Shown one piece after another: positions 56,187 to 64,000 of a stretch of DNA of 64,000 bases. The notes beneath the pieces are model-generated. The model made no database searches. It was not told the DNA's origin and was given only the letters and a program-made list of their open reading frames with translations. Positions within the stretch are counted from its first letter, which is position 1. Every line of letters starts with the position of its first letter. The position numbers were made by a program, and so were the translations under genes. The stretch is from Bacillus sp. Bos-x628 (GTDB lineage Bacteria > Bacillota > Bacilli > Bacillales > Bacillaceae), in the NCBI RefSeq assembly GCF_040500475.1, contig NZ_CP159358.1, forward strand, positions 930,001 to 994,000, given 5' to 3'.

Positions 56187-57476
56187 CTACGTACTCTTTT
56201 GGCAGACAGGCAAATAAATATGGAAGGCTGTTCCTTTTCCTGGCTCACTGGATACGTCCATTCTTCCATGGTGATCTTTTAAAATTGTAGCACATATGGT
56301 AAGACCTAGCCCTGTACCCTCTTTTTTAGTAGAGAAGAATGGGTCATATATCTTTTGAATATCCTTTTCAGACATCCCTTTTCCTTCATCTTGAATAGTG
56401 ATCTTCCATTCATTCATTACTTTCTCTGTCGATATGTATATGCTTCCGCCTTCAGGCATTGCTTCAATGGCATTTTTTATTAAATTAATAAAGAGCTGCT
56501 TCATTTGATTGGCATCAGCTAAAATTAACCCAGCATCCTGCTTTTTAAATGGCTGCTTAATATCGATATTAGATAGCACTGCATTTGTATTTAATAAAGT
56601 GATGACCTGTTCTAATAGTTGATGAAGCTGTACTTCTTGAAAGTTGACAGACTGAGGCTTTGCTAACATAAGCAACTCACTTAAGACAAAATCAATCCGT
56701 TTAATTTCCGAGAAAATGATGTCAAAATAATCAGTTCGTTCTGGATATTGAGTTTTCATGAGCTGTAAGAACCCATTTACAGATGTCAGTGGATTTCTGA
56801 CTTCATGGGCGATTCCAGCTGCAATTTGACCTGCAACTGCCAGCTTTTGAGCCTGCATTTGTAATTGCTGATTGGACCTCTCAAGCTCAAGCTTTGCTTG
56901 TTTTTGTTTTGTAATGTCAGCGATTGTCCCGATTCCCCCAGTAAACTGATGATGCTTATCAAAATAGAGCTTATAATGAACATCTCCCCATACCTTCTTC
57001 CCATCTTTATGAAGAAGCTGCAACTCTACACGCCCCTCGTCTTTATGCTCCTTTAAAACAGATAACAAATGTTGAACGACACGCTCTTCTTGGTCAAAGT
57101 ACTGATTGTACATAGTTCCAAGACATTCATCTATTTCATAACCAGTCATTTGTTTCCATGCTTGGTTTAAGAAAATAATTTGACCTTTTTCATTTGTTTC
57201 AAAGACGATTTCTTGCAAGTTATCTGTAATTCGATTTAGCCGCTCCATGAGTTCATGTGCTTCTTTTTCTCTTTGATTCAAATCTGACACGAGTAAATTT
57301 AACCGATCAATATAGCCTGATACACCCCATATTCCAACTAACACTACGACAGTAAACGCTAGATCGAGCGGCCAGTTAATTTTATAGCCGCCTAGATAAT
57401 AAAAGAAATCCCAGCTCAAAATGATTATGAATGCAAGAACAGATAACGCAATCCGCACTTGATATGTTTTGTTCAA
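56187..57476 (-). CDS. kinC: KinC, sporulation/biofilm histidine kinase
   Basis: KinC phosphorylates Spo0F and Spo0A and responds to membrane-active signals in biofilm formation. The 429-residue protein has two membrane helices (about residues 8-26 and 34-55), a PAS domain (about 80-190), a HisKA domain with the phosphorylated His224 in GIAHEVRNPLTSVNGF, and a HATPase domain (DEGKGMSEKDIQKIYDPFFS, GTGLGLTICATI). TTG at 57476 follows AAGGTGG. Its close neighbour abh encodes an AbrB-type regulator, part of the same developmental network. Confidence 0.93.
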   Translation of the reverse strand: MNKTYQVRIALSVLAFIIILSWDFFYYLGGYKINWPLDLAFTVVVLVGIWGVSGYIDRLNLLVSDLNQREKEAHELMERLNRITDNLQEIVFETNEKGQIIFLNQAWKQMTGYEIDECLGTMYNQYFDQEERVVQHLLSVLKEHKDEGRVELQLLHKDGKKVWGDVHYKLYFDKHHQFTGGIGTIADITKQKQAKLELERSNQQLQMQAQKLAVAGQIAAGIAHEVRNPLTSVNGFLQLMKTQYPERTDYFDIIFSEIKRIDFVLSELLMLAKPQSVNFQEVQLHQLLEQVITLLNTNAVLSNIDIKQPFKKQDAGLILADANQMKQLFINLIKNAIEAMPEGGSIYISTEKVMNEWKITIQDEGKGMSEKDIQKIYDPFFSTKKEGTGLGLTICATILKDHHGRMDVSSEPGKGTAFHIYLPVCQKST

Positions 57477-57612
57477 ATGATTCCACCTTCCGCCCTGAGA
57501 TTCTTTGTCAATTGTACCATTTTCACATTATTTTTTGAGAAAGATGCAACATTTTTAAGGAACTTTTTTCATTTAATTTAACATGAATGCTTATATGTGA
57601 CGCTATGACACA

Positions 57613-57659
57613 AAAAATAGCCTGTCTTCATCACAAAGGAAGAGACAAGGCTATTTTTC
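57613..57659 (-). terminator. Terminator of abh
   Basis: AAAAATAGCCTGTCTTC pairs with a complementary arm at 57639-57658 (one bulge); six T follow on the minus strand. Confidence 0.85.
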
Positions 57660-57661
57660 TT

Positions 57662-57940
57662 TTATTGTTTAAGTGCTTCCTGCAGCTCTTTCAGCAGTAG
57701 TTTTGCGCCTTCAGTGCTCAATGTAATTTGACCATTTCCATACTCATGATTCTCAGAAGTAATCTCACCAGTCATAAGACAAACGCCTTGTGGCTGATAT
57801 TTTTTCAAGACGATTTTATCTTCATCTATAAAAAATTCCATACTGTCTTTAATCGCAATATCTAGTGCTCTTCTCAACTCGATTGGCATCACAATACGTC
57901 CTAGTTCATCTACTTTTCTTACGACTCCGATAGATTTCAA
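57662..57940 (-). CDS. abh: Abh, AbrB-like transition-state regulator
   Basis: The 92-residue protein starts MKSIGVVRKVDELGRIVMPI, the swapped-hairpin AbrB DNA-binding domain (residues 1-52), and has a multimerisation C-domain. B. subtilis Abh modulates antimicrobial synthesis and biofilm genes together with AbrB. TTG at 57940 follows GAGGGAAC. It diverges from mreBH. Confidence 0.93.
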   Translation of the reverse strand: MKSIGVVRKVDELGRIVMPIELRRALDIAIKDSMEFFIDEDKIVLKKYQPQGVCLMTGEITSENHEYGNGQITLSTEGAKLLLKELQEALKQ

Positions 57941-58133
57941 TTTCGTTCCCTCTTTCTTTCATTAGCTCAAGATCAATCTGTTATTCACCAATTGATATAT
58001 CGTAGACGTAAGAGAATCTAGAAAAGTTTCTCAGGTTAAAAAATTTTTTTCATAATAGAAAAAACAAAGGGAAAATTTATTGTGATTGTCAAAATGAGAC
58101 TTGAATTTTACAGATTCATTTCAAGGTCATCAC

Positions 58134-58164
58134 AAACCCCCACAAATCACAGCAACCATTTGAA
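58134..58164 (+). promoter_or_regulatory. Possible SigI-type promoter of mreBH
   Basis: AAACCCCC (58134-58141) resembles the SigI -35 motif. A TGAA at 58161 is a weak -10 (CGAA expected), and spacing is longer than usual. B. subtilis mreBH is under SigI control. Confidence 0.35.
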
Positions 58165-58216
58165 CTTTTAAATGTAAAATTGTTTAAAACAGCAAAAATA
58201 GAGATTGGGTGAAAAC

Positions 58217-59224
58217 ATGTTTCAAAATGCCGAAATTGGAATTGATTTAGGAACAGCTAACATATTGGTTTATAGTAAAAATAAGGGAATTATACTAAAT
58301 GAACCGTCCGTTGTGGCAGTAGATACAGAAACAAAGACTGTTCTTGCAGTAGGATCAGAAGCAAAAGAGATGATTGGTAAAACTCCTGGGAAAATTGTGG
58401 CGATACGTCCCATGAAAGATGGTGTCATCGCCGATTATGATATGACAACAGATTTACTCAAACAGATTATGAAAAAAGCAGGAAAAAATATCGGATTTAC
58501 CTTTAGAAAGCCGACTGTCGTTGTATGTACACCTTCTGGTTCAACAGCTGTCGAGCGCCGCGCTATTAGCGATGCTGTGAAAAATTGCGGTGCAAAACAT
58601 GTGCATTTAATTGAAGAACCTGTCGCAGCTGCAATTGGAGCAGATTTACCGGTAGACGAGCCAGTAGCCAATGTGGTTGTAGACATCGGCGGAGGGACAA
58701 CAGAGGTGGCGATTATTTCATTTGGCGGTGTTGTTTCTTGTCACTCTATTCGAATTGGCGGAGATCAGCTAGATGATGACATTATTACGTTTGTGAGAAA
58801 GAAATATAATCTGCTTATTGGAGAGCGTACAGCTGAGCAGGTGAAAATGGAGATCGGTTATGCACTGATTGATCACGAGCCTGAATCTTTGGAGGTGCGT
58901 GGACGCGATCTCGTTACAGGGCTCCCAAAAACCATTATGCTTGAATCTCATGAAATTCAAGGCGCTATGCGGGAATCTCTTCTTCATATTTTAGAAGCCA
59001 TTCGTGCCACTTTAGAAGACAGTCCGCCAGAGCTTAGTGGTGATATTGTAGACCGCGGCGTGATTTTAACAGGGGGTGGCGCTCTCTTAAATGGCATTCA
59101 AGAATGGCTCTCTCAAGAAATTGTTGTCCCTGTTCATATTGCAGCAAATCCGCTTGAATGCGTAGCCATTGGAACAGGTCGTTCTTTAGAAGTTATCGAC
59201 AAATTGCAAAAAACGTTAAAATAA
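58217..59224 (+). CDS. mreBH: MreBH, actin-like cell-shape protein
   Basis: MreBH forms membrane-associated filaments that guide lateral wall synthesis and, with the LytE hydrolase, cell shape. The 335-residue protein has the actin-type ATP motifs [18 protein letters not shown], the connect region [14 protein letters not shown] and [17 protein letters not shown], and [18 protein letters not shown] at 58217 follows GGGTGA; an in-frame TTG at 58205 lies upstream and was rejected. Length equals B. subtilis MreBH. Confidence 0.96.
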   Translation: MFQNAEIGIDLGTANILVYSKNKGIILNEPSVVAVDTETKTVLAVGSEAKEMIGKTPGKIVAIRPMKDGVIADYDMTTDLLKQIMKKAGKNIGFTFRKPTVVVCTPSGSTAVERRAISDAVKNCGAKHVHLIEEPVAAAIGADLPVDEPVANVVVDIGGGTTEVAIISFGGVVSCHSIRIGGDQLDDDIITFVRKKYNLLIGERTAEQVKMEIGYALIDHEPESLEVRGRDLVTGLPKTIMLESHEIQGAMRESLLHILEAIRATLEDSPPELSGDIVDRGVILTGGGALLNGIQEWLSQEIVVPVHIAANPLECVAIGTGRSLEVIDKLQKTLK

Positions 59225-59296
59225 TCCTTGTTCTGCTTCTTTTTTTATCGTTTCGATCATATCGTGAGGAATGGATAAACTTGAAGGAGGAAGAAC

Positions 59297-59428
59297 ATGT
59301 TACTTGATTTAGGTAAACGGGTCGTTGTCACAGTGATTTTAACTGGTATTATATTAGGGGGAATGAGTCTGTCTTTTTCACATATGCCGCCCTCCAACGC
59401 ACAGCCTGTAAAACAACTGAACCGCTAA
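59297..59428 (+). CDS. ykpC: YkpC, 43-residue small membrane protein
   Basis: This short frame encodes MLLDLGKRVVVTVILTGIIL and one hydrophobic helix, then a polar tail (PPSNAQPVKQLNR). AAGGAGG is six bases before the ATG. It sits 72 bases after mreBH with the same direction, where B. subtilis has ykpC (44 codons). Function is unknown; a link to mreBH is inferred only from conserved position. Confidence 0.8.
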   Translation: MLLDLGKRVVVTVILTGIILGGMSLSFSHMPPSNAQPVKQLNR

Positions 59429-59457
59429 AAAGGCCGCACAAAAGCGGCTTTTTTATT
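59426..59457 (+). terminator. Terminator of ykpC
   Basis: AAAAAGGCCGC pairs with GCGGCTTTTTT with one bulge; T-rich tail. Confidence 0.85.
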
Positions 59458-59533
59458 TTGCAAGTAGCGGCACCCCATTTTCCTTTTCTGTCACAAATCT
59501 GATATGATAAACATGACCAAAGGAGGGTTTTTT

Positions 59534-60766
59534 ATGAGTTCATTCGAGAAACAACTAGATCAATATGCCAAGCTCATTGTTGAAGTAGGTGTGAACGTTC
59601 AAAAAGGACAAGAAGTGATGGTGTCCGCTTTTACTGAGTCTGTTGACCTCGTTCGGCTTGTCGCAAAGCATGCCTATGAACGAGGTGCGAAAAACGTACA
59701 TATTCGCTGGAGTGACAGTGTCCTTACTCGCTTAAAATATGAACATGCACCAGACGAAGTCTTCGAGAATTTCCCAGAATGGGAAGCACAATCTATGGAA
59801 ACCATCGCAAAGCGCGGTGGAGCTTTTATCACCATCTTGTCCGAAAGCCCTGACCTTCTTCGAGGCATCGATTCGAAAAAAATCGCCTCACAGCAAAAAG
59901 CAGCTGGGGCGGCGCTTCATACATATCGTCAGTACGTTCAATCTGATAAAGTCGCTTGGACTGTCGTAGGCGCAGCATCGAAAGATTGGGCAAAAAAAAT
60001 CTTCCCTGAACATTCTAATGAAAAGGCTGTTGCTTTACTATGGGATCAAATTTTTAAAGTCGCACGTGCTGATCAAGAAAACCCTGTTGATGCATGGAAA
60101 AAACATGAAAAAGCACTAAACGAAAAAGTAAAAATCTTAAACGAAAGACATTACCACAAGCTTCACTATGAAGCACCAGGGACAGATTTAACAATCGAGC
60201 TTCCTGATCAACATATTTGGGTAGGAGCTGGCAGTGTGAGCGAACAAGGCGTTTCCTTCATAGCAAATATGCCGACTGAAGAAGTCTTTACTGTACCTAA
60301 AAAAGATGGTGTGAATGGAACTGTATCAAGTACAAAACCGCTAAGTTATGCTGGGAACATCATTGATGAATTTACATTAACCTTTGAAAATGGCCGTATT
60401 ATCGATATAAAAGCAAAAGAAGGAGAAGACATTTTAAGATCACTTGTAGAAACAGATGAAGGCTCACACTATTTAGGCGAGGTTGCACTCGTACCAGATG
60501 ATTCACCGATCTCAAACTCAAACATTCTGTATTACAATACACTCTATGATGAAAATGCATCGAACCACCTTGCAATCGGCAATGGTTATGCATTTAATAT
60601 CGAAGGTGGAAAAGAGATGCAAAGAGATGAATTAGAAGAAGCTGGTGTGAACAACAGCATCACTCACGTTGATTTCATGATCGGTTCAAAAGAAATGAAT
60701 ATTGATGGAATCACAAAGGACGGCAGTCGTGAACCAATCTTCCGCCAAGGAAACTGGGCATTTTAA
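59534..60766 (+). CDS. ampS: Aminopeptidase AmpS (M29 family)
   Basis: This 410-residue metalloaminopeptidase belongs to the thermophilic-aminopeptidase M29 family, with the N-terminal domain MSSFEKQLDQYAKLIVEVG and the C-terminal metal-binding region around EVALVPDDSPISNSNILYYN and HLAIGNGYAF. It trims amino-terminal residues from peptides in the cytoplasm. ATG at 59534 is preceded by AAAGGAGGG. Length equals B. subtilis AmpS. Confidence 0.93.
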   Translation: MSSFEKQLDQYAKLIVEVGVNVQKGQEVMVSAFTESVDLVRLVAKHAYERGAKNVHIRWSDSVLTRLKYEHAPDEVFENFPEWEAQSMETIAKRGGAFITILSESPDLLRGIDSKKIASQQKAAGAALHTYRQYVQSDKVAWTVVGAASKDWAKKIFPEHSNEKAVALLWDQIFKVARADQENPVDAWKKHEKALNEKVKILNERHYHKLHYEAPGTDLTIELPDQHIWVGAGSVSEQGVSFIANMPTEEVFTVPKKDGVNGTVSSTKPLSYAGNIIDEFTLTFENGRIIDIKAKEGEDILRSLVETDEGSHYLGEVALVPDDSPISNSNILYYNTLYDENASNHLAIGNGYAFNIEGGKEMQRDELEEAGVNNSITHVDFMIGSKEMNIDGITKDGSREPIFRQGNWAF

Positions 60767-60771
60767 AATAA

Positions 60772-60808
60772 AAAAGACATCCACACCTATCATGTGGATG
60801 TCTTTTGT
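60772..60808. terminator. Terminator between ampS and ykpA
   Basis: A 13-bp stem (AAAGACATCCAC/GTGGATGTCTTT core) lies between convergent genes, with T runs on both sides. Confidence 0.88.
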
Positions 60809-60811
60809 TCA

Positions 60812-62431
60812 TTAAGCATACAGTTCATTTAGTCTTTTTTGAATGTCTTGATCTGCTAAAAACTCATCATATGATGTTTGTTTATCGACAATGCCTTTTG
60901 GTGTTACTTCGATAATACGGTTAGCTATAGTCTCAACAAACTGGTGGTCATGACTTGAGAAGAGCATAGCGCCTTTAAAATTCATTAAGCCGTTATTCAG
61001 CGCTGTAATCGATTCAAGATCTAAGTGATTCGTCGGCTCATCTAGCAGCAAAATATTCGCCCCAGAAAGCATCATTTTCGATAACATACAACGAACCTTT
61101 TCTCCTCCTGAAAGGACGCTTGCCTTTTTCTTTACTTCTTCCCCAGAGAAGAGCATACGTCCTAAGAAGCCACGTAAAAAGCTTTCACTTTGATCGTTTG
61201 GAGAATATTGACGAAGCCAATCAACAAGATTCAGATCGCTTCCCTCAAAGTATTCACTATTATCTTTCGGGAAAAAGGCTTGAGAAGTCGTCACGCCCCA
61301 TTTAAATGTTCCGCTGTCCGGTTCCATTTCACCAGCAAGGATTTTAAACAAAGTGGAAACAGCAAGCTCATTACGGCTTAAGAAAGCAATTTTGTCTTCT
61401 CGATTCATAATAAAGCTGACATGATCAAATACCTTAACCCCGTCAATCGTTTTCGATAGACCTTCCACCTTTAATACATCATTTCCAATTTCACGCTCAG
61501 GTGCAAAATGAATATACGGGTATTTACGTGAAGATGGCTTAATGTCATCTAAAGAAATTTTATCAAGCAATTTCTTTCTTGAAGTCGCTTGCTTCGACTT
61601 GGATGCATTTGCACTGAATCGTGCAACGAATTCTTGCAGTTGCTTAATTTGTTCTTCTTTTTTCTTATTCGCCTCTTGGCTAAGTTTCAGTGCTAGCTGG
61701 CTAGACTCATACCAAAAATCATAGTTTCCAACATAAACTTGAATTTTCCCAAAATCAAGATCTGCAATATGAGTGCACACTTTGTTTAAGAAGTGACGAT
61801 CATGCGAAACAACGATGACTGTATTTTCAAAGTTAATTAAGAATTCCTCAAGCCACTGAATTGCTTGCAGGTCCAAGTGGTTCGTCGGCTCATCTAGAAG
61901 AAGAACATCTGGCTTACCAAATAAAGCTTGGGCTAAAAGTACTTTTACCTTTTCAGACCCGCCAAGCTCAGACATTTTCTTTGATTGAAGACTCTCTGGA
62001 ATACCAAGACCTTTCAGTAAAATAGCAGCTTCACTTTCTGCTTCCCAGCCGTTCAATTCGGCAAATTCACCTTCAAGTTCCGCTGCACGGATACCATCTT
62101 CATCTGAGAAGTCAGGCTTCATATAGATCGCGTCTTTTTCTTGCATGACATCATATAAACGTTTATGACCCATAATGACGACCTTTAACACTTCAAACTC
62201 TTCATATTCGAAGTGGTTCTGTTTTAAAATCGCTAAACGTTCTCCTGGGTTCATATGAACATCACCAGTTTGAGGTTCAATTTCTCCGGATAAAATCTTT
62301 AGGAACGTTGATTTACCAGCTCCATTGGCTCCAATTAGTCCGTAACAGTTGCCAGGAGTGAATTTAATATTTACGTCTTCAAATAGTTTACGATCAGCAA
62401 ACCGCAAACTAACATTATTCACTGCAATCAT
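60812..62431 (-). CDS. ykpA: ABC-F ATPase YkpA
   Basis: The 539-residue protein has two ABC ATPase domains with no membrane part: Walker A GANGAGKST in the first, signatures ELGGSEKVKVLLAQ and LSGGEKVRCMLSKMM, Walker B LLLDEPTNHLDL in both, and the interdomain linker typical of ABC-F proteins. ABC-F proteins act on the ribosome; the YkpA/YbiT subgroup resolves translation stalling. ATG at 62431. Confidence 0.95.
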   Translation of the reverse strand: MIAVNNVSLRFADRKLFEDVNIKFTPGNCYGLIGANGAGKSTFLKILSGEIEPQTGDVHMNPGERLAILKQNHFEYEEFEVLKVVIMGHKRLYDVMQEKDAIYMKPDFSDEDGIRAAELEGEFAELNGWEAESEAAILLKGLGIPESLQSKKMSELGGSEKVKVLLAQALFGKPDVLLLDEPTNHLDLQAIQWLEEFLINFENTVIVVSHDRHFLNKVCTHIADLDFGKIQVYVGNYDFWYESSQLALKLSQEANKKKEEQIKQLQEFVARFSANASKSKQATSRKKLLDKISLDDIKPSSRKYPYIHFAPEREIGNDVLKVEGLSKTIDGVKVFDHVSFIMNREDKIAFLSRNELAVSTLFKILAGEMEPDSGTFKWGVTTSQAFFPKDNSEYFEGSDLNLVDWLRQYSPNDQSESFLRGFLGRMLFSGEEVKKKASVLSGGEKVRCMLSKMMLSGANILLLDEPTNHLDLESITALNNGLMNFKGAMLFSSHDHQFVETIANRIIEVTPKGIVDKQTSYDEFLADQDIQKRLNELYA

Positions 62432-62529
62432 TTATTAGTCCTCCATCACTCATTCATCATTATGAAGTATAACATGAATAACGATTGATAGAAACGCCTC
62501 TCTCTAAGAACAAAGGTTTTTGTCAATTA

Positions 62530-62538
62530 TGGTATAAT
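62530..62538 (+). promoter_or_regulatory. Extended -10 promoter of ykoA
   Basis: TGGTATAAT (TGn extended -10 with perfect hexamer at 62533-62538), about 36 bases before the start codon. The -35 is weak. Confidence 0.55.
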
Positions 62539-62573
62539 CAAATGGAATGATTTATTGAAGGGGTTCGTACGAT

Positions 62574-62840
62574 TTGAGATTACTTACACTGATGGAATAC
62601 TGTCTATTGATTTTCTTTATGGGCATTTATTTATCTGCGACAGGCTTTACTGCAAAGGACTTTGGTCTTTATATTGGACTTGTACTCATCTACACACTAG
62701 TGCATCTCTTTTCTAAACGCTTTTTACAAAAACGAGGAAAAGAAAGCCAAAAAATCGGTTTATTCCGATCGGTCTTGACCATTACCGGGTCCGTGTTTGC
62801 TTCTGTTTTGGCCATTGTGATCATTGCAACTATGCTCTGA
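62574..62840 (+). CDS. ykoA: YkoA, small membrane protein
   Basis: The 88-residue protein has three hydrophobic helices (about residues 4-24, 29-48 and 66-87). Position between ykpA and sipT and length match B. subtilis YkoA. Function unknown. TTG at 62574 follows GAAGGGG by ten bases, and there is no nearby ATG in frame except Met7. Confidence 0.75.
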   Translation: MRLLTLMEYCLLIFFMGIYLSATGFTAKDFGLYIGLVLIYTLVHLFSKRFLQKRGKESQKIGLFRSVLTITGSVFASVLAIVIIATML

Positions 62841-62872
62841 ACAAATGAAAAATGACCCTTCAAAAAAGGGTC
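62841..62872 (-). terminator. Terminator of sipT
   Basis: GACCCTT (62854-62860) pairs with AAGGGTC (62866-62872); on the minus strand it is followed by ATTTTTCATTTG. It lies 47 bases after the sipT stop. Confidence 0.6.
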
Positions 62873-62918
62873 GTACGTTCAAGCACCTTTCTCGCATTTA
62901 CTAGCAAGAGGGGTGTAT

Positions 62919-63518
62919 TTATTTTGTTTGTCGAATGTCGCCAAATGGGAAGAAAACAAATTCTGATGTACCGACAATCCGATCCTTTTCAATAAGACCT
63001 AATCCATTTCGACTATCCATGGAATTGAGTCTGTTGTCACCCATCACAAAGTAATCGTTTTTCGGTACTTTAACTGGACCAAAATCGCCTGTCAAATGTA
63101 CCTCATACTCTTTCGCATGTGCCTTGTTTTCTTTTAAATAAGGCTCATCTACTTTTTTTCCATTAATGTAAAGGGTGTCATCCTTCATTTCAATCGTGTC
63201 TCCCGGAAGACCAATCAATCGTTTGACATAATGAATTTTTTGACCATCTTTTCCATTAATAATAACGATATCCCCTCTTTTAAGACCACCGAGATAATTA
63301 ATGGTTTTGTTCACAAACAGCTTTTCACCATCATGAAGAGTTGGTTCCATTGATTCACCTTCCACCACGTACGGCTCAAAAATAAACGTACGGATGAGCA
63401 AAACAAGAGCAAGAGCAATTAAAATGGCTTTAATCCATTCAAATAGTGAACTTTTCTTCTCTGTTTTGGTTTGCTTAACATCAGATTGAATTTCGTTTTG
63501 TTTGTTTTCTTCGTTCAA
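62919..63518 (-). CDS. sipT: Type I signal peptidase
   Basis: SipT removes signal peptides from exported proteins at the outer membrane face. The 199-residue protein has a charged cytoplasmic N-terminus, one membrane anchor (about residues 31-47), the catalytic Ser56 in VVEGESMEPTL, Lys99 in HYVKRLIGLPGD, and GDNRLNSMDSR near the end. TTG at 63518 follows AGGAGG. It is downstream of fruA, as in B. subtilis. Confidence 0.95.
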   Translation of the reverse strand: MNEENKQNEIQSDVKQTKTEKKSSLFEWIKAILIALALVLLIRTFIFEPYVVEGESMEPTLHDGEKLFVNKTINYLGGLKRGDIVIINGKDGQKIHYVKRLIGLPGDTIEMKDDTLYINGKKVDEPYLKENKAHAKEYEVHLTGDFGPVKVPKNDYFVMGDNRLNSMDSRNGLGLIEKDRIVGTSEFVFFPFGDIRQTK

Positions 63519-63661
63519 AATACTGCTTCCTCCTAAGACTTTCTGCTAAAAGACTTGAAAACCGTGGTTTCAATAACTTTACTTTATCACATGTCATTTA
63601 AAAATTCACAAGACAACCATTTAATTAGATATTATTTCCTAATTTGCGGGTTGTTAAACTA

Positions 63662-63690
63662 AAAGAAGCACCGCTCTTTGCGATGCTTCT
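63662..63690 (-). terminator. Terminator of fruA
   Basis: GAAGCACCGC (63665-63674) pairs with GCGATGCTTC (63680-63689, one G-T pair); on the minus strand TTTT follows. Confidence 0.85.
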
Positions 63691-63697
63691 TTTTAAA

Positions 63698-64000
63698 TTA
63701 TGCTTCTTGTTTGACTCGTTTTTTCAACATACCGAGTAATAGTGCTGTCACAATGGCACCAATTAAGATGCTGATGATATAAAGAATTGGATGGTTTGTC
63801 ACCCAGATAACGAATAATCCTCCATGTGGTGCAGGAAGTGTTATTCTAAAGAATTCCGTTAATCCACCTGCTACCGCTGCTCCGATGACCGCTGAAGGAA
63901 TAACGCGCAGAGGATCCGCCGCTGCAAATGGGATAGCTCCTTCAGTGATGAAAGCTGCTCCCATGAAGTAACATGTAATCCCTGCTTCACGATCACGTTT
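63698..64000 (-). CDS. fruA: PTS fructose-specific EIIC component, 3' end
   Basis: This frame is open to the right window edge and encodes the C-terminal 100 residues of a fructose permease of the phosphotransferase system: GAAFITEGAIPFAAADPLRV, then two or three membrane helices and a short tail KKRVKQEA. FruA imports fructose and phosphorylates it at C1. The ORF start at the Met near 63964 is internal; the gene continues beyond the window. It is the last gene of the fruRKA operon in B. subtilis. Confidence 0.9.
   Translation of the reverse strand, partial: KRDREAGITCYFMGAAFITEGAIPFAAADPLRVIPSAVIGAAVAGGLTEFFRITLPAPHGGLFVIWVTNHPILYIISILIGAIVTALLLGMLKKRVKQEA

Overview
The window is a low-GC Firmicute chromosome segment. 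Its gene order matches the ylbP-to-fruA region of Bacillus subtilis read backwards, with protein lengths usually within a few residues of the B. subtilis ones that I know. Small differences (a photolyase between ctaA and pycA, an extra lipoprotein beside ricF, no yktD/nprE between suhB and ylaA) suggest a close relative, most likely the Bacillus pumilus/safensis/altitudinis group. That species call is an inference. I see no rRNA, tRNA, prophage, insertion sequence or CRISPR array.

Layout. 1-12.2 kb: the ylb cluster, with ribosome and tRNA functions (rpmF, ylbN, tmcAL, rsmD), coenzyme A synthesis (coaD), sporulation (ylbO, spoVV, ylbD), the Y-complex subunit ricF, and the forespore small RNA csfG in the rsmD-ylbG gap. 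12.2-19.7 kb: the aa3-type cytochrome c oxidase locus ctaG-F-E-D-C-B with divergent ctaA; the ctaA/ctaB gap carries four ResD-like motifs. 19.8-30 kb: photolyase, pyruvate carboxylase, ftsW, ylaN, glutaminase, phoH2 and the sporulation lipoprotein ylaJ. 30-37 kb: ylaI/H, typA, a 58-codon ylaF, a secreted repeat protein, and the ylaABCD operon with an ECF sigma factor and its anti-sigma. 37-41 kb: suhB, ykzI, yktB, yktA, speA. 41-48 kb: the SR1 dual-function RNA with its 39-residue peptide, slp, and pdhABCD. 48-55 kb: a Gly/Tyr-rich sporulation-type peptide, def, ykrA, a self-contained 23-codon gene, rpoY-rnjA, a structured RNA after rnjA, adeC and ktrC. 55-64 kb: ykqA-kinC, abh, mreBH, ykpC, ampS, ykpA, ykoA, sipT and the 3' end of fruA.

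Much of the segment joins central carbon metabolism (pdhABCD, pycA, SR1/SR1P), aerobic respiration (cta) and developmental control (kinC, abh, ricF, spoVV, csfG). Most units end in clear intrinsic terminators, and many start codons are TTG or GTG; phoH2 appears to use CTG.

I found no obviously new multi-gene system. The items most worth a second look are small: the 23-codon gene with its own promoter-like sequence and terminator, the structured RNA between rnjA and adeC, the secreted duplicated-repeat protein at the ylaE position, and the SR1 and csfG loci. Names are assigned from remembered family and synteny knowledge; no database search was run.
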